DNA from: Faecalicatena orotica
Lineage (GTDB): Bacteria; Bacillota; Clostridia; Lachnospirales; Lachnospiraceae
Reading direction: 5' to 3'
Assembly: GCF_003149245.1 (NCBI RefSeq)
Contig: NZ_QGDL01000013.1
Coordinates: 122,750-186,749, forward strand
Length of the DNA stretch: 64,000 nucleotides
A model generated the notes under the pieces. It did no database searches, was not told the origin of the DNA, and worked only from the letters and a program-made list of their open reading frames with translations. Positions 8,517 to 17,652 of the stretch are shown piece after piece (the first letter of the stretch is position 1; each line of letters opens with the position of its first letter). Position numbers and translations under genes: made by a program.

Positions 8517-9428
8517 ATGGGCAAGAGAAAGATGGGGAAAATTAAGGCGAAATACCGCCTGTTCCTTATGGCAGTGCCATTCATAATCTTTGTGTTTGCT
8601 TTTTCCTATGTACCGCTCTTTGGATGGATCTATGGCTTATTTGATTATAAACCGGGGCTTTCATTAAGTGAGATGGATTTTGTGGGGCTGAAGAACTTTG
8701 CAAAAATCATCACAGACTGGAGTGATTTGTCCAGAGTTTTGCGTAACACTTTGGTAATGAGCGGTCTTGGCCTGCTTGCAGCGCCGATTCCAATGTTCTT
8801 TGCCATACTGCTCAATGAAATCAGAAGGCCGTTATTTAAAAAGTTTGTGCAGACCACCACGACATTACCTTATTTTATTAGTTGGATTATCGTATTCTCG
8901 TTGAGTTTCGCGATTTTCTCCAACGATGGGCTGATTTCCAACATTTTAAAGCTTATGGGTTCATCTGAAACATTTACAAGTATATTAGGAAAAAATAATG
9001 CAGTATGGATTTTCCAGTGGTTTTTAGGCATATGGAAATCTGTAGGATGGAATGGAATTATTTACATAGCGGCTATTGCGGGAATTGATGCAGAGCTTTA
9101 CGAAGCCGGCCGTGTGGATGGGGCAAACAGAATACAGCTGATAAAAAATATCACAATACCGAGTTTGTATCCCACATTTTTTGTACTATTGCTGCTGAGT
9201 ATAAGCAACATATTAAACAATGGATTTGAGCAGTACTTTGTATTCTTTAATCCTCTTGTTGCGGACAAGATAGAAGTTCTGGACTACTATGTATATAAAG
9301 TGGGAATTTTAATTAATGACTACTCATACTCAACTGTACTGGGCATGTTGAAGACGATTTTAAGTATAGTACTGCTGTTTTCGGCAAATAAGCTGTCGAA
9401 AAAGCTTAGGGGCGAATCAATCGTATAG
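8517..9428 (+). CDS. Sugar ABC transporter permease, LplB type
   Basis: 303-residue inner-membrane permease with six predicted spans and the EAA loop YEAGRVDGANRIQLIKNITIP for docking the ATPase. It is the first gene of a three-gene importer (two permeases and a binding lipoprotein). No ATPase gene is present; Lpl/Ytc-type importers in Firmicutes commonly share an MsmK-like ATPase encoded elsewhere. AAGGGGG precedes the ATG. The complex probably imports an oligosaccharide used by the downstream hydrolases. Confidence 0.92.
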   Translation: MGKRKMGKIKAKYRLFLMAVPFIIFVFAFSYVPLFGWIYGLFDYKPGLSLSEMDFVGLKNFAKIITDWSDLSRVLRNTLVMSGLGLLAAPIPMFFAILLNEIRRPLFKKFVQTTTTLPYFISWIIVFSLSFAIFSNDGLISNILKLMGSSETFTSILGKNNAVWIFQWFLGIWKSVGWNGIIYIAAIAGIDAELYEAGRVDGANRIQLIKNITIPSLYPTFFVLLLLSISNILNNGFEQYFVFFNPLVADKIEVLDYYVYKVGILINDYSYSTVLGMLKTILSIVLLFSANKLSKKLRGESIV

Positions 9429-9437
9429 GAGGAAGAG

Positions 9438-10310
9438 ATGAAAAAGAAATTTTCAGTATTTGATGTCATAAATTATACGCTTTTTGCCCTGATTGTGATT
9501 GTCTGTATTTATCCGTTTTACTACGTTATCATTTATTCAATAAGTAATCCTGAGCTGGCTTCACAGGCAGTTCTGCTGCCAAAAGGGTTTACACTGCAGA
9601 CATACAAAACGATTTTTTCATTGAATAACATTCTGGGCGCGTTCGGGATTTCAGTAGCAAGGACAGTGCTCGGAACAGGGCTTACAGTAATCTGCACTAC
9701 ATTTCTTGCATTTTTGATGACGAAGCAGGAGATGTTTGCCAGAAAATATGTATACAGGTTTTTTATGATCACCATGTATTTGAATGCCGGACTGATTCCA
9801 TGGTATTTAACGATGAGGGCTTATGGACTGAAGGATAACTTTTTACTTTATATTATCCCAAGTGCAATATCAGCTTATTATATGATTCTGATTAAGACAT
9901 ATATGGAATCGCTGCCTATGTCGCTGGAAGAGTCAGCCAGAATAGACGGAGCCGGGTATTTCCGGGTATTCTGTTCGATCATTTTCCCGCTGTGTAAGCC
10001 GATTGTAGCGACAATTGCTATATATGCGGCGGTTGCACAGTGGAATAACTGGACGGATAACTATTTTTTGGTAAACGAAGAAAATTTGCAGACACTTCAG
10101 ATGATTCTTTACAATTATATTAATCAGGCACAGAATGTGGCGAATGTGTCAGCCCAGACATTGTCTGATGCGGCAACGGCAGTTAAGGTTACACCGATGG
10201 CTATCAAGATGTGTATTACAGTTATTGCGACGGCACCGATCATGTGTGTATATCCGTTCCTGCAGAAACATTTTGTAAAAGGAATCATGATGGGGGCTGT
10301 GAAGGGGTAA
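9438..10310 (+). CDS. Sugar ABC transporter permease, LplC/YtcP type
   Basis: 290-residue membrane permease that partners the preceding gene, nine bases after its stop, with AGGAGG ahead of the ATG. About six spans are seen, and the ATPase-docking loop reads EESARIDGAGYFRVFCSIIFPLCKP. The periplasmic-type ending (FVKGIMMGAVKG) is characteristic of this permease class. Confidence 0.92.
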   Translation: MKKKFSVFDVINYTLFALIVIVCIYPFYYVIIYSISNPELASQAVLLPKGFTLQTYKTIFSLNNILGAFGISVARTVLGTGLTVICTTFLAFLMTKQEMFARKYVYRFFMITMYLNAGLIPWYLTMRAYGLKDNFLLYIIPSAISAYYMILIKTYMESLPMSLEESARIDGAGYFRVFCSIIFPLCKPIVATIAIYAAVAQWNNWTDNYFLVNEENLQTLQMILYNYINQAQNVANVSAQTLSDAATAVKVTPMAIKMCITVIATAPIMCVYPFLQKHFVKGIMMGAVKG

Positions 10311-10337
10311 GAACAGAAAAAAAAAGGAGAGATTAGG

Positions 10338-12074
10338 ATGAAAAGAAGAATGAAAAAACTGACGGCAATGTTACTATGTGCAGCTATGGCAGTGTCCATG
10401 CTTGGAGGCTGTGGAAAAGGAAAAGAAGATGAAAGTGGCAAGGCTAAGAAAAGTGATGCAAAATCAGGCGAGACAGAGATTACTTTCTGGTGCAAGGATG
10501 CAATTTCGACAGGTGTCCAGGAGACGGCAGTTGCAGATGCGATCGCAGAGAAAACAGGTGTCCGCTTAAATGTTGTAAACGGAGATGCCCAGAAGTTCAA
10601 GGTACTTCTTGCAGGTGGCGACCTTCCGGGAATTGTAAATAGTAATTATGGTGACCTTGGGGTATCCTACAACGAACTGCTTCAGAGCGGACAGCTCATT
10701 GCATTGGATGAACTGATAGAAGAGCATGCTCCGAACCTGAAAGAAAAATATGCTGAAGCCATTGAATATTCCAAACAGTTTTTGAGCAGTGATGGTAAGC
10801 TGTACTATCTGCCGATTAACATCAATGAACTGACAGATACGAAAGTAGTTGACAAGACGGGGGCAAACTTAGGACTGTTTACCCGCTATGACCTGTATAA
10901 AGAGATTGGTTCCCCGAAGATTACCAATCCCGATGAATACTTAGACGCACTGAAGGCAATGCAGGATGCAGAGCCGCAGACTGAAAATGGTACAAAGACT
11001 TATGCCCTTTCCGGCTGGAGTGACTGGGGACTGTGGATGTGGACCATTCCATATCAGGCAATGAACGGCGTTATCAACTGGTCTTACGGTATGTGCTATG
11101 ACCTGGAAAATAAAGTTCCTATGGCAACATATTATTCAGACCCATTTTGGGAAGCAATGGAGTTCTACAATAAAGCCTATAATATGGGAATTCTTGACCC
11201 GGAAATTTTCACCCAGAAGTATGATAACTACATGGATAAGCTGAAGACAGGACAGACGCTTGTCACATATGCGAACTGGCTGGCAACAACAGGGAATGAT
11301 GCATATGCAGCAGAAGGCAATGGCGATAAAGGCTTTGAGCTGGTTCCCACCGGTATGAACTACATGTATAACGCCTATGAAGGAGATAAGCCATATGGCT
11401 GGGGACAGGATTATCCACTGGCATTGACCAATAACTGCGAGGACCCGGTCAAGGCGATTAAGATGATAGATTATCTTTTCAGCGATGAGGGCGCAAGACT
11501 TTTGAACAGTGGTGTGGAAGGTGTGCATTGGGAAATCGTGGACGGAGTTCCTCAGATGACTCAGGAATACCGTGACGGCGTAGCGGCGAGTTCAACATAT
11601 ACCCAAAGCGAAGGTCTGGTTTACAAAAAGCTTTCTGGATTAAGCGCAAGCCAGATTTTAGAGGATGGCTATCCGGCAGGACTGCAGCTTGCACCGGAGG
11701 AAGTAGAGAAATCATTGCACGAAGTAGATAAAGAATTTCTGGCAGACAGCGGGGTGGCTGATGCAGTATATCCCGGACAAGTAGTGGAATCAAAGATTAA
11801 CTCTGGCGAATACAGGATGGTAACAGAAGTAGACCTGACTCCAAACCTGACAGCAGAACCTTCAGATGAGACGAAAAACCTGTCTGCACAGGTAGATGAA
11901 TATGTGAAGGTTGGCGTTGCGGATGTGGTGATGGCTTCCAGAGAAGATTTTGAAACGAAAAAGGAAGCATTTATCAAAGCGGTAGAAGAGAAAGGGTATG
12001 CAGACGTCGCAAAAGAAATGGAAGGAATCTGGGCTGATGCACAGAAAGCAGCAGCAGACTTTGCGTCGAAATAG
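10338..12074 (+). CDS. Extracellular solute-binding lipoprotein (LplA type)
   Basis: 578-residue substrate-binding protein of the importer. The lipoprotein signal peptide ends in the lipobox LGGC with lipidated C25, followed by a charged linker and a two-lobed binding domain. The length fits the large oligosaccharide-binding proteins that partner LplBC permeases. An AAAAAGGAGAG ribosome site precedes the start. It is the last gene of the operon, closed by a strong hairpin 35 nt after the stop. The bound sugar is not deducible. Confidence 0.92.
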   Translation: MKRRMKKLTAMLLCAAMAVSMLGGCGKGKEDESGKAKKSDAKSGETEITFWCKDAISTGVQETAVADAIAEKTGVRLNVVNGDAQKFKVLLAGGDLPGIVNSNYGDLGVSYNELLQSGQLIALDELIEEHAPNLKEKYAEAIEYSKQFLSSDGKLYYLPININELTDTKVVDKTGANLGLFTRYDLYKEIGSPKITNPDEYLDALKAMQDAEPQTENGTKTYALSGWSDWGLWMWTIPYQAMNGVINWSYGMCYDLENKVPMATYYSDPFWEAMEFYNKAYNMGILDPEIFTQKYDNYMDKLKTGQTLVTYANWLATTGNDAYAAEGNGDKGFELVPTGMNYMYNAYEGDKPYGWGQDYPLALTNNCEDPVKAIKMIDYLFSDEGARLLNSGVEGVHWEIVDGVPQMTQEYRDGVAASSTYTQSEGLVYKKLSGLSASQILEDGYPAGLQLAPEEVEKSLHEVDKEFLADSGVADAVYPGQVVESKINSGEYRMVTEVDLTPNLTAEPSDETKNLSAQVDEYVKVGVADVVMASREDFETKKEAFIKAVEEKGYADVAKEMEGIWADAQKAAADFASK

Positions 12075-12109
12075 ACAGTCCTGAAGTAATTATCGACTCG
12101 TACTGATAA

Positions 12110-12134
12110 GGCGCTGCCCGGTATGGGCAGCGCC
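12110..12134. terminator. Bidirectional terminator
   Basis: Perfect 10-bp stem GGCGCTGCCC / GGGCAGCGCC with a 5-nt loop, between the convergent importer and sensor kinase genes. Confidence 0.85.
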
Positions 12135-12138
12135 TTTC

Positions 12139-13998
12139 TCAGCTTATAGGAAAGTGCGCCTCAGGCGAGTCAATCAGGGTTATGGTGACAGCAGTCCCTT
12201 TTCCTTCCTCGGAATCAACGGTCAGCCCATAGGCATTTCCATATTGAAGCTTGATTCTGCGGCTGATGTTCAGGATTCCGATTCCGATGCCTTCCGGCAG
12301 GGCGGAACGGTCAAGGGGAGTCGTGCAGTCGGCATGGGAAGCCAGCAGGTTCTGAAGGACTGAAAGCTTATCAGGAGAAATTCCCAGCCCGTTATCCTTC
12401 AGGAGGAGATAGATAACCCCATTCTTTTGGACACCGGTCAAAGTAATTGAGTTCTTAACGTCAGCCGAAGGGTTAGAGTAGGTGATTGCATTTTCCACCA
12501 GAGGCTGTAATAAAAGCTTGGGAACAGGGCAGTTTAATATTTCAGGGGCAATATCTGAGGAAAAGGCAATCGGCTCTCCCGTACGGTAATTCATAATACA
12601 CAGATAATTGGTCAGATATTGCAGTTCTTCTTTCAGGCACCAGGTAGTTTTCGTATTACGAAAGAGAGGCTGTAGCATATTTCCAAGAGCCGTCACACAT
12701 TGAGCAATATTGTCAGCCTTACTGACGATTGCCATCCACTTAATGGTATTCAGTGTATTGTAGAGGAAATGTGGGTTCAGCTGGTTCTGGAGGTTCTGCA
12801 GTGCTAGCTCATGGCGCTCTTCCTGTATGACCTGATTTTCCCTGACCAGTGTCTGGATATTCTGGGACATCTGGTTAAACTGATATGTAAGAAATCCGAA
12901 ATCAGAAGACCTGGCCTCATCCATCCTGACTCCTATCTGCCCGCTTCCCATTGTCTTCATGGCACTGATGAGGGCATTGAGCGGACGGGTGATGGAATAA
13001 ATCCAGAACATGCTGATAACAAGTGCCAGAATAACGAATAGAATCAAAAGCCATGCAATCAGCGCCTTAAGTTTGTTGATATCCTTGAAGAGGTCGTTGT
13101 AAGGGACCTCATGGATAATAGAAAGACCGTAATTTTCATAAGGATAGTAAATAATCTGGTTATTCTCATTAAGAGCTTTATTATCCCCCTTTTCTAAAGT
13201 AAGGGATACTGCATTTTTACTGTCCATAGACTGCATTTTAGCGGTGGTTCCTATCAGGGACTTATCGGCAGCGGAAATAATCCTGGAGTGGGCATCCAGA
13301 AGCATGCTTTCGCCGTCTAGTTTTTTTGAATCATCGTGGTAAAGGGAACGCAGATAGGATTCTTGTATGTTAACAACTACATAACCGGTGGTATTCTGGA
13401 TTGTTTTTAGTTTCCGTCCAAGGGAAATATAGCGCGGCAACGCAGAATTAAAAGAGGAACCGGGAAAAAAATCTTTGTAGTTAAAACCACCGCAAAGCAC
13501 GGGGCCATCCGTAGTTTTTATATCATCATAAAAGGAAGACTGGTAGAAAAAGTTGGAATGCCCCCTGTCATTTTGAAAGAAATTTTTTTGGTTGCTGGAT
13601 CCGATGATAATGCCGTTATCCCCATAGTATACGATAGAATGTATGTATTCATAGTTCGTCATCAGCTCAGTAAAATAACTGTAGACATCATTCACCAGAC
13701 GTACATCATCAGAACTGTCTATCTCATCCAGATTCAGTTCATCTGAAAAATAGGAGGATACAAGTATGCTGCGGCTTACGGTGTTGACCGTGTCCAGCAC
13801 ATGAGTCAGATTGGACTCCAGCTGGGTCAGGGAGCGCAGGGTAGACTTTTCAGACTGTTCCAAAAGTGTATTGGCAGTATAGCGGTAGAAAATAAATGCA
13901 AACAAAAGAAGGATAAATACACTGGTCAGCATGAAGGAAAGCATAAGCTTAGATTTCAGTTTGAGGCTCATTGCCTTATCTTTCAATAATCGTAACAT
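12139..13998 (-). CDS. Sensor histidine kinase, YesM type
   Basis: 619-residue membrane kinase. Two transmembrane segments (about 17-38 and 310-330) flank an extracellular Cache-like sensor of some 270 residues, followed by HAMP, the phospho-acceptor H410 in NPHFLYNTLNTI, and an ATP-binding domain (PLVENAITYS, DNGLGI, GIGIGILNISRRI). It is the second gene of a pair with the YesN-type regulator, 12 nt apart. Its place between importer and catabolic operon suggests it senses the imported glycoside or its binding protein. Confidence 0.93.
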   Translation of the reverse strand: MLRLLKDKAMSLKLKSKLMLSFMLTSVFILLLFAFIFYRYTANTLLEQSEKSTLRSLTQLESNLTHVLDTVNTVSRSILVSSYFSDELNLDEIDSSDDVRLVNDVYSYFTELMTNYEYIHSIVYYGDNGIIIGSSNQKNFFQNDRGHSNFFYQSSFYDDIKTTDGPVLCGGFNYKDFFPGSSFNSALPRYISLGRKLKTIQNTTGYVVVNIQESYLRSLYHDDSKKLDGESMLLDAHSRIISAADKSLIGTTAKMQSMDSKNAVSLTLEKGDNKALNENNQIIYYPYENYGLSIIHEVPYNDLFKDINKLKALIAWLLILFVILALVISMFWIYSITRPLNALISAMKTMGSGQIGVRMDEARSSDFGFLTYQFNQMSQNIQTLVRENQVIQEERHELALQNLQNQLNPHFLYNTLNTIKWMAIVSKADNIAQCVTALGNMLQPLFRNTKTTWCLKEELQYLTNYLCIMNYRTGEPIAFSSDIAPEILNCPVPKLLLQPLVENAITYSNPSADVKNSITLTGVQKNGVIYLLLKDNGLGISPDKLSVLQNLLASHADCTTPLDRSALPEGIGIGILNISRRIKLQYGNAYGLTVDSEEGKGTAVTITLIDSPEAHFPIS

Positions 13999-14010
13999 TG
14001 CTTTTCTCCT

Positions 14011-15600
14011 TTATATTTTCTGCTGTAAAAACAGACAGGATTTTTTATGCTCATTTGGTGTCTTCCCTGTATATTTTTTAAATGTTTTGCCATAGTAGCC
14101 TTCATCAGAAAAACCACATTGATATGCAATCTCATAAGTTTTTAAGGATGTATTTTGTAAAAGCTCCATAGACTTTTCAATGCGGTAGCGGTTCAGATAT
14201 TCGGAAAAAGATATTCCAAGCTCCTTTTTGAATACACTGCTGAAATAATTCGGGCTTAAACCTACCATGACAGCAACATCATTTACCAGAATCTGATTCT
14301 GGTAATTCTCCTGGAGATATTGAAGCGCCTGTACAATCTCCCGGCTGTATGTAGCCTGTTCAGAAGAGTGATGTTTTAATTCCACAATGCAGTCAAGCAA
14401 TTTTGCGAGCATATCATGATATCCGCTGGCAGAGGCGAGCAGCTGGAGAAAATAGCGGAGCTGCTGATAGGATTCTTCTTCATTCAGCCGGAGGTTATTC
14501 AGGTAAGCGGTAAAGCTGTCAAAAAATAAGTCTCTTACTTTTTGACTGGTAAAATTGCCTGTAAAAAGTCTCTCCAGAGGTTCCAGGACGAAGTTTCTGG
14601 AATATGCATCATCCTTTAGGACAGAGAAGGCACGCCCTGTTTTGGACAGAATTGTCTGGCACAGCGTCTCCTTCCACGTATTGCTGTAGTAATTGACAGA
14701 GCCCGGTTCCATAAAAAAGCCATACTCAGAAAGAGACAGGCATTGGCTGTAAAGATTTTTCAGGCGTGTGAGGTCCTGTTCCATTGTGCTTAAGTAAAAG
14801 CGGGGGGTGATATTAAAATAATTCTTCATAATTGTCATAATCTCTTCAAGGACATCTGCTATCGGGGCGAACACACGAGTCTCCCTGGGGGAATGGAAAA
14901 GAAGCAGATAGCGGGAGGGCGTTTCGTGGATAACAAGACCGGACTGGTTTTTCGCCAGGATTTCATTGACGATATTCTGTATGGAAAATTGGATCAGCTT
15001 TCCGGATCTGTCATTGTATAAATCCTGTAAGTGCTCATACTGGTCAATATCCATCAGGGCAATGGCAAGATCATGGGAATGGATTGTGACATGATGGCTT
15101 TCTAACGTAGAAAGGCAGTCCTCAAGCACCGGCAGATTATAGGAGAGATAGCCGAGCAGGCTGCTTTCCAGAATATCGTTTAAGCTCGCAGGAGAAACGG
15201 ACTGGCTTTTAGTCAGATACTCTTCGTCTAAGGCTTTACGGACAGACAAAAGAACGCTTTCCATTTCTTCAGAAGTCATTGTAAGCTTCAGGATATATCC
15301 ACTTACACCAAGTCGGATTGCTTCCTGGGCAAGAGAAAAATCTTCCAGACAGGAGAGGATGATAATCTGGGCAGGGTTGCCGGTAGAACGTATATTACGG
15401 ATTAATTCAATGCCGTCCATGAATGGCATTTTGATATCGGTAAGAACCAGATCAGGGAGAGTCTGCTGATAGAGTTCCCAGGCAATCTTGCCGTTGGAAG
15501 CTTCATTTACTACACACATATTGAACTTCTCCCAGTCAATAGAGGCACGGATACCGGTTCTGACCAGCATTTCATCTTCAACAATTAACACTTTATACAT
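14011..15600 (-). CDS. Response regulator, YesN type with AraC DNA-binding domain
   Basis: 529 residues. The receiver domain has phospho-acceptor D55 (LVLTDIKMP) and acidic E8-D9-E10. A long middle domain is followed by a C-terminal AraC double helix-turn-helix (VNDVAVMVGLSPNYFSSVFKKE and TYEIAYQCGFSDEGYYGKTFKK). AGGAGG lies 8 nt before the ATG. It is divergent from the catabolic operon and next to the importer; it is the best candidate to bind the boxes at 8349, 8411 and 34083. Confidence 0.93.
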   Translation of the reverse strand: MYKVLIVEDEMLVRTGIRASIDWEKFNMCVVNEASNGKIAWELYQQTLPDLVLTDIKMPFMDGIELIRNIRSTGNPAQIIILSCLEDFSLAQEAIRLGVSGYILKLTMTSEEMESVLLSVRKALDEEYLTKSQSVSPASLNDILESSLLGYLSYNLPVLEDCLSTLESHHVTIHSHDLAIALMDIDQYEHLQDLYNDRSGKLIQFSIQNIVNEILAKNQSGLVIHETPSRYLLLFHSPRETRVFAPIADVLEEIMTIMKNYFNITPRFYLSTMEQDLTRLKNLYSQCLSLSEYGFFMEPGSVNYYSNTWKETLCQTILSKTGRAFSVLKDDAYSRNFVLEPLERLFTGNFTSQKVRDLFFDSFTAYLNNLRLNEEESYQQLRYFLQLLASASGYHDMLAKLLDCIVELKHHSSEQATYSREIVQALQYLQENYQNQILVNDVAVMVGLSPNYFSSVFKKELGISFSEYLNRYRIEKSMELLQNTSLKTYEIAYQCGFSDEGYYGKTFKKYTGKTPNEHKKSCLFLQQKI

Positions 15601-15718
15601 AAGGCAAACCTCCTGATTCTTGATGGATATATTTTTAAGTATAACAAGAAATCATGAAATAACAAGCATAAAAATATCAAAACATATTTGATAGAAAAAT
15701 AAAGGAAAGGGAAACAAA

Positions 15719-16738
15719 ATGAAAAATGGAAAAATTGGATTAGGTTTGATTGGCGCAGGGAGGGCAGGCATGATCCATGCCAGAAATTACAGATCCTCTG
15801 TCCCACATGCATATATAGCAGCAGTGGCAGATCCCTGTGAGGAGAATGTGCAGTCAGCACTTAAAGAACTGGAAATTGAAAAAGGCTATGCAGATTACCG
15901 GGAGCTGCTTGAGGATTCCGAGATTGATGCAGTCATCATTGTCACTCCTACAAAGTATCATTGTGAGATAGCTGTGGCAGCGGCAGAAAGGGGAAAGCAT
16001 ATTCTTTGTGAGAAGCCAATGGCAATGACGGTTTCGGAATGTGAATTGATGGAAGCAGCGGCAAAGAAGAACCATGTGATTCTCCAGATGGCATTCATGC
16101 GGCGGTTTGACAGTGCTTTTATGGCGGCGAAGGCAGTTGTGGAGAGCGGGGATATCGGTGATGTGGTTATGGTGCGCTCCAATACAAGAGGCCCCAGCAT
16201 CCCGAAGCCGTGGATGTATGATATCCAAAAAAGTAATGGCCCTCTTGCGGAGGTCAACAGCCATGACATCGATACACTCCGCTGGTTTACCGGAAGTGAA
16301 TTCAGGACTATATATGCAGTGGGCGGGAATTACCGGTGCCCTGATGCAAGGGCGGACTTTCCGGATTTCTACGATAATGTGATTCTTTCGGCAAGCTTTG
16401 AGAATGGGATGCAGGGGATGATTGACGGTGCTCAGGGTGTACTTTATGGATATGATGCCAGAGCCGAGATATTGGGGACAAAAGGGTGCATTTATCTTGG
16501 CAGGACACAGGAAAGGGGAATCACGGTATGCAGGAGCGATATGCGTAAGTATGATGAATTTACAAACAGTTGGAAATTTCTGTTTAAGGATGCATATTTG
16601 GAGGAAGATATTGATTTTGCAGACTGCATTCTGAATGCGCGGCAGCCGAAAGTGACAGGGCATGACGGCAAGATGGCGGTCAAAGTGGTGAATGCGGGCA
16701 ATGAATCCATTAAGTCCGGTCAGATCATTACTTTGTAA
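15719..16738 (+). CDS. Gfo/Idh/MocA family oxidoreductase
   Basis: 339-residue NAD(P)-dependent sugar or inositol dehydrogenase. The Rossmann motif GAGRAG is at 12-17, the family EKP is at 98-100, and a candidate catalytic region SHDIDTLRW follows. It is the first gene of a ten-gene catabolic operon. Family members oxidise a sugar hydroxyl, often at C1 or C3; the substrate here is unknown. It resembles inositol 2-dehydrogenase-like proteins, but no other inositol pathway gene is present. Confidence 0.88.
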   Translation: MKNGKIGLGLIGAGRAGMIHARNYRSSVPHAYIAAVADPCEENVQSALKELEIEKGYADYRELLEDSEIDAVIIVTPTKYHCEIAVAAAERGKHILCEKPMAMTVSECELMEAAAKKNHVILQMAFMRRFDSAFMAAKAVVESGDIGDVVMVRSNTRGPSIPKPWMYDIQKSNGPLAEVNSHDIDTLRWFTGSEFRTIYAVGGNYRCPDARADFPDFYDNVILSASFENGMQGMIDGAQGVLYGYDARAEILGTKGCIYLGRTQERGITVCRSDMRKYDEFTNSWKFLFKDAYLEEDIDFADCILNARQPKVTGHDGKMAVKVVNAGNESIKSGQIITL

Positions 16739-16773
16739 CAGAAGACCCGGGAATCAGTAAGGAGGAAGAGAAC

Positions 16774-17652
16774 GTGAACAAAATCGGGATTTATTTTGCA
16801 TATTGGGAGAAAGAATGGGAGGCTGACTACTGCTATTACATAGACAAGGTCAAAAGTCTGGGGTTCGATGTACTGGAACTGGCAGCCGGATGCCTGCCGG
16901 ATATCGGAAGCAAAGGACGGCAGGAAATCAGGAAGCGGGCTGCGGATGCAGGTATAGAGCTGACCTACTGCATCGGTCTTCCGCCTGAATACGATCTGGC
17001 ATGTGAAGAACTGTCTGTGAGGAAAAACGGGATTCAGTATGTAGGGCAGCTGCTCGACTGCATCCATGAAATGGGAGGCGATACGCTGGGAGGGATTGTC
17101 TATTCCTGCTGGCCGGGCCCGGTTGTGACATACGACGAGAAAATGCGTTCAAGAGAGCGCAGCATTGCTTCGGTGAAAGAGATAGCGCAAAAGGCAGAAG
17201 ACTATGGCATTCAGTACTGCCTTGAAATTGTCAACCGGTTCGAGCAATACCTCCTGAATACTGCATCAGAAGGCGTTGATTTTGTGAAAGAAGTGGGAAG
17301 TCCCAATGTGAAGCTTCTTTTGGATAGTTTCCACATGAATATTGAAGAGGATTCCCTTTATCAGGCTATCACATGTGCAGGAGAGCGTCTGGGGCATTTC
17401 CATATCGGCGAATGTAACAGGAAGACGCCGGGACAGGGACGCATGGATTGGGACGAAATCATAAAAGCACTGGATACGATTGACTATCAGGGGAAAATCG
17501 TGATGGAGCCATTTTTAAGGCCCGGCGGTCAGGTAGGGAAGGATATTAAAATCTACCGTGACCAGAGCGGGAATGCATCAGAAGAGCAGATGGATATTAT
17601 GGCGGCAAATGCCCTCAAATTTATAAGAAGAAAATTGGAGTGTGTAAAATGA
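16774..17652 (+). CDS. Ketose 3-epimerase (D-psicose/D-tagatose 3-epimerase family)
   Basis: 292 residues closely resembling clostridial D-psicose 3-epimerase: YWEKEWEADY near the N-terminus, CLEIVNRFEQYLLNTA, and HIGECNRKTPGQGR. The four metal/catalytic residues are all present: E151, D184, H210, E245. The reaction is C3 epimerisation of a free ketose (for example fructose/psicose). It has a GTG start with GGAGGAAGA upstream. The stop overlaps the next gene's start as ATGA, so translation is coupled to the isomerase. Confidence 0.88.
   Translation: MNKIGIYFAYWEKEWEADYCYYIDKVKSLGFDVLELAAGCLPDIGSKGRQEIRKRAADAGIELTYCIGLPPEYDLACEELSVRKNGIQYVGQLLDCIHEMGGDTLGGIVYSCWPGPVVTYDEKMRSRERSIASVKEIAQKAEDYGIQYCLEIVNRFEQYLLNTASEGVDFVKEVGSPNVKLLLDSFHMNIEEDSLYQAITCAGERLGHFHIGECNRKTPGQGRMDWDEIIKALDTIDYQGKIVMEPFLRPGGQVGKDIKIYRDQSGNASEEQMDIMAANALKFIRRKLECVK

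Noticed and set aside
15719..17652. C-glycoside deglycosidation (DgpABC-like) pathway from the oxidoreductase plus TIM-barrel pair
   Set aside because: The barrel protein carries the full psicose/tagatose 3-epimerase signature (ECNRK, E/D/H/E set), and the small DgpB/DUF6379 partner is absent.
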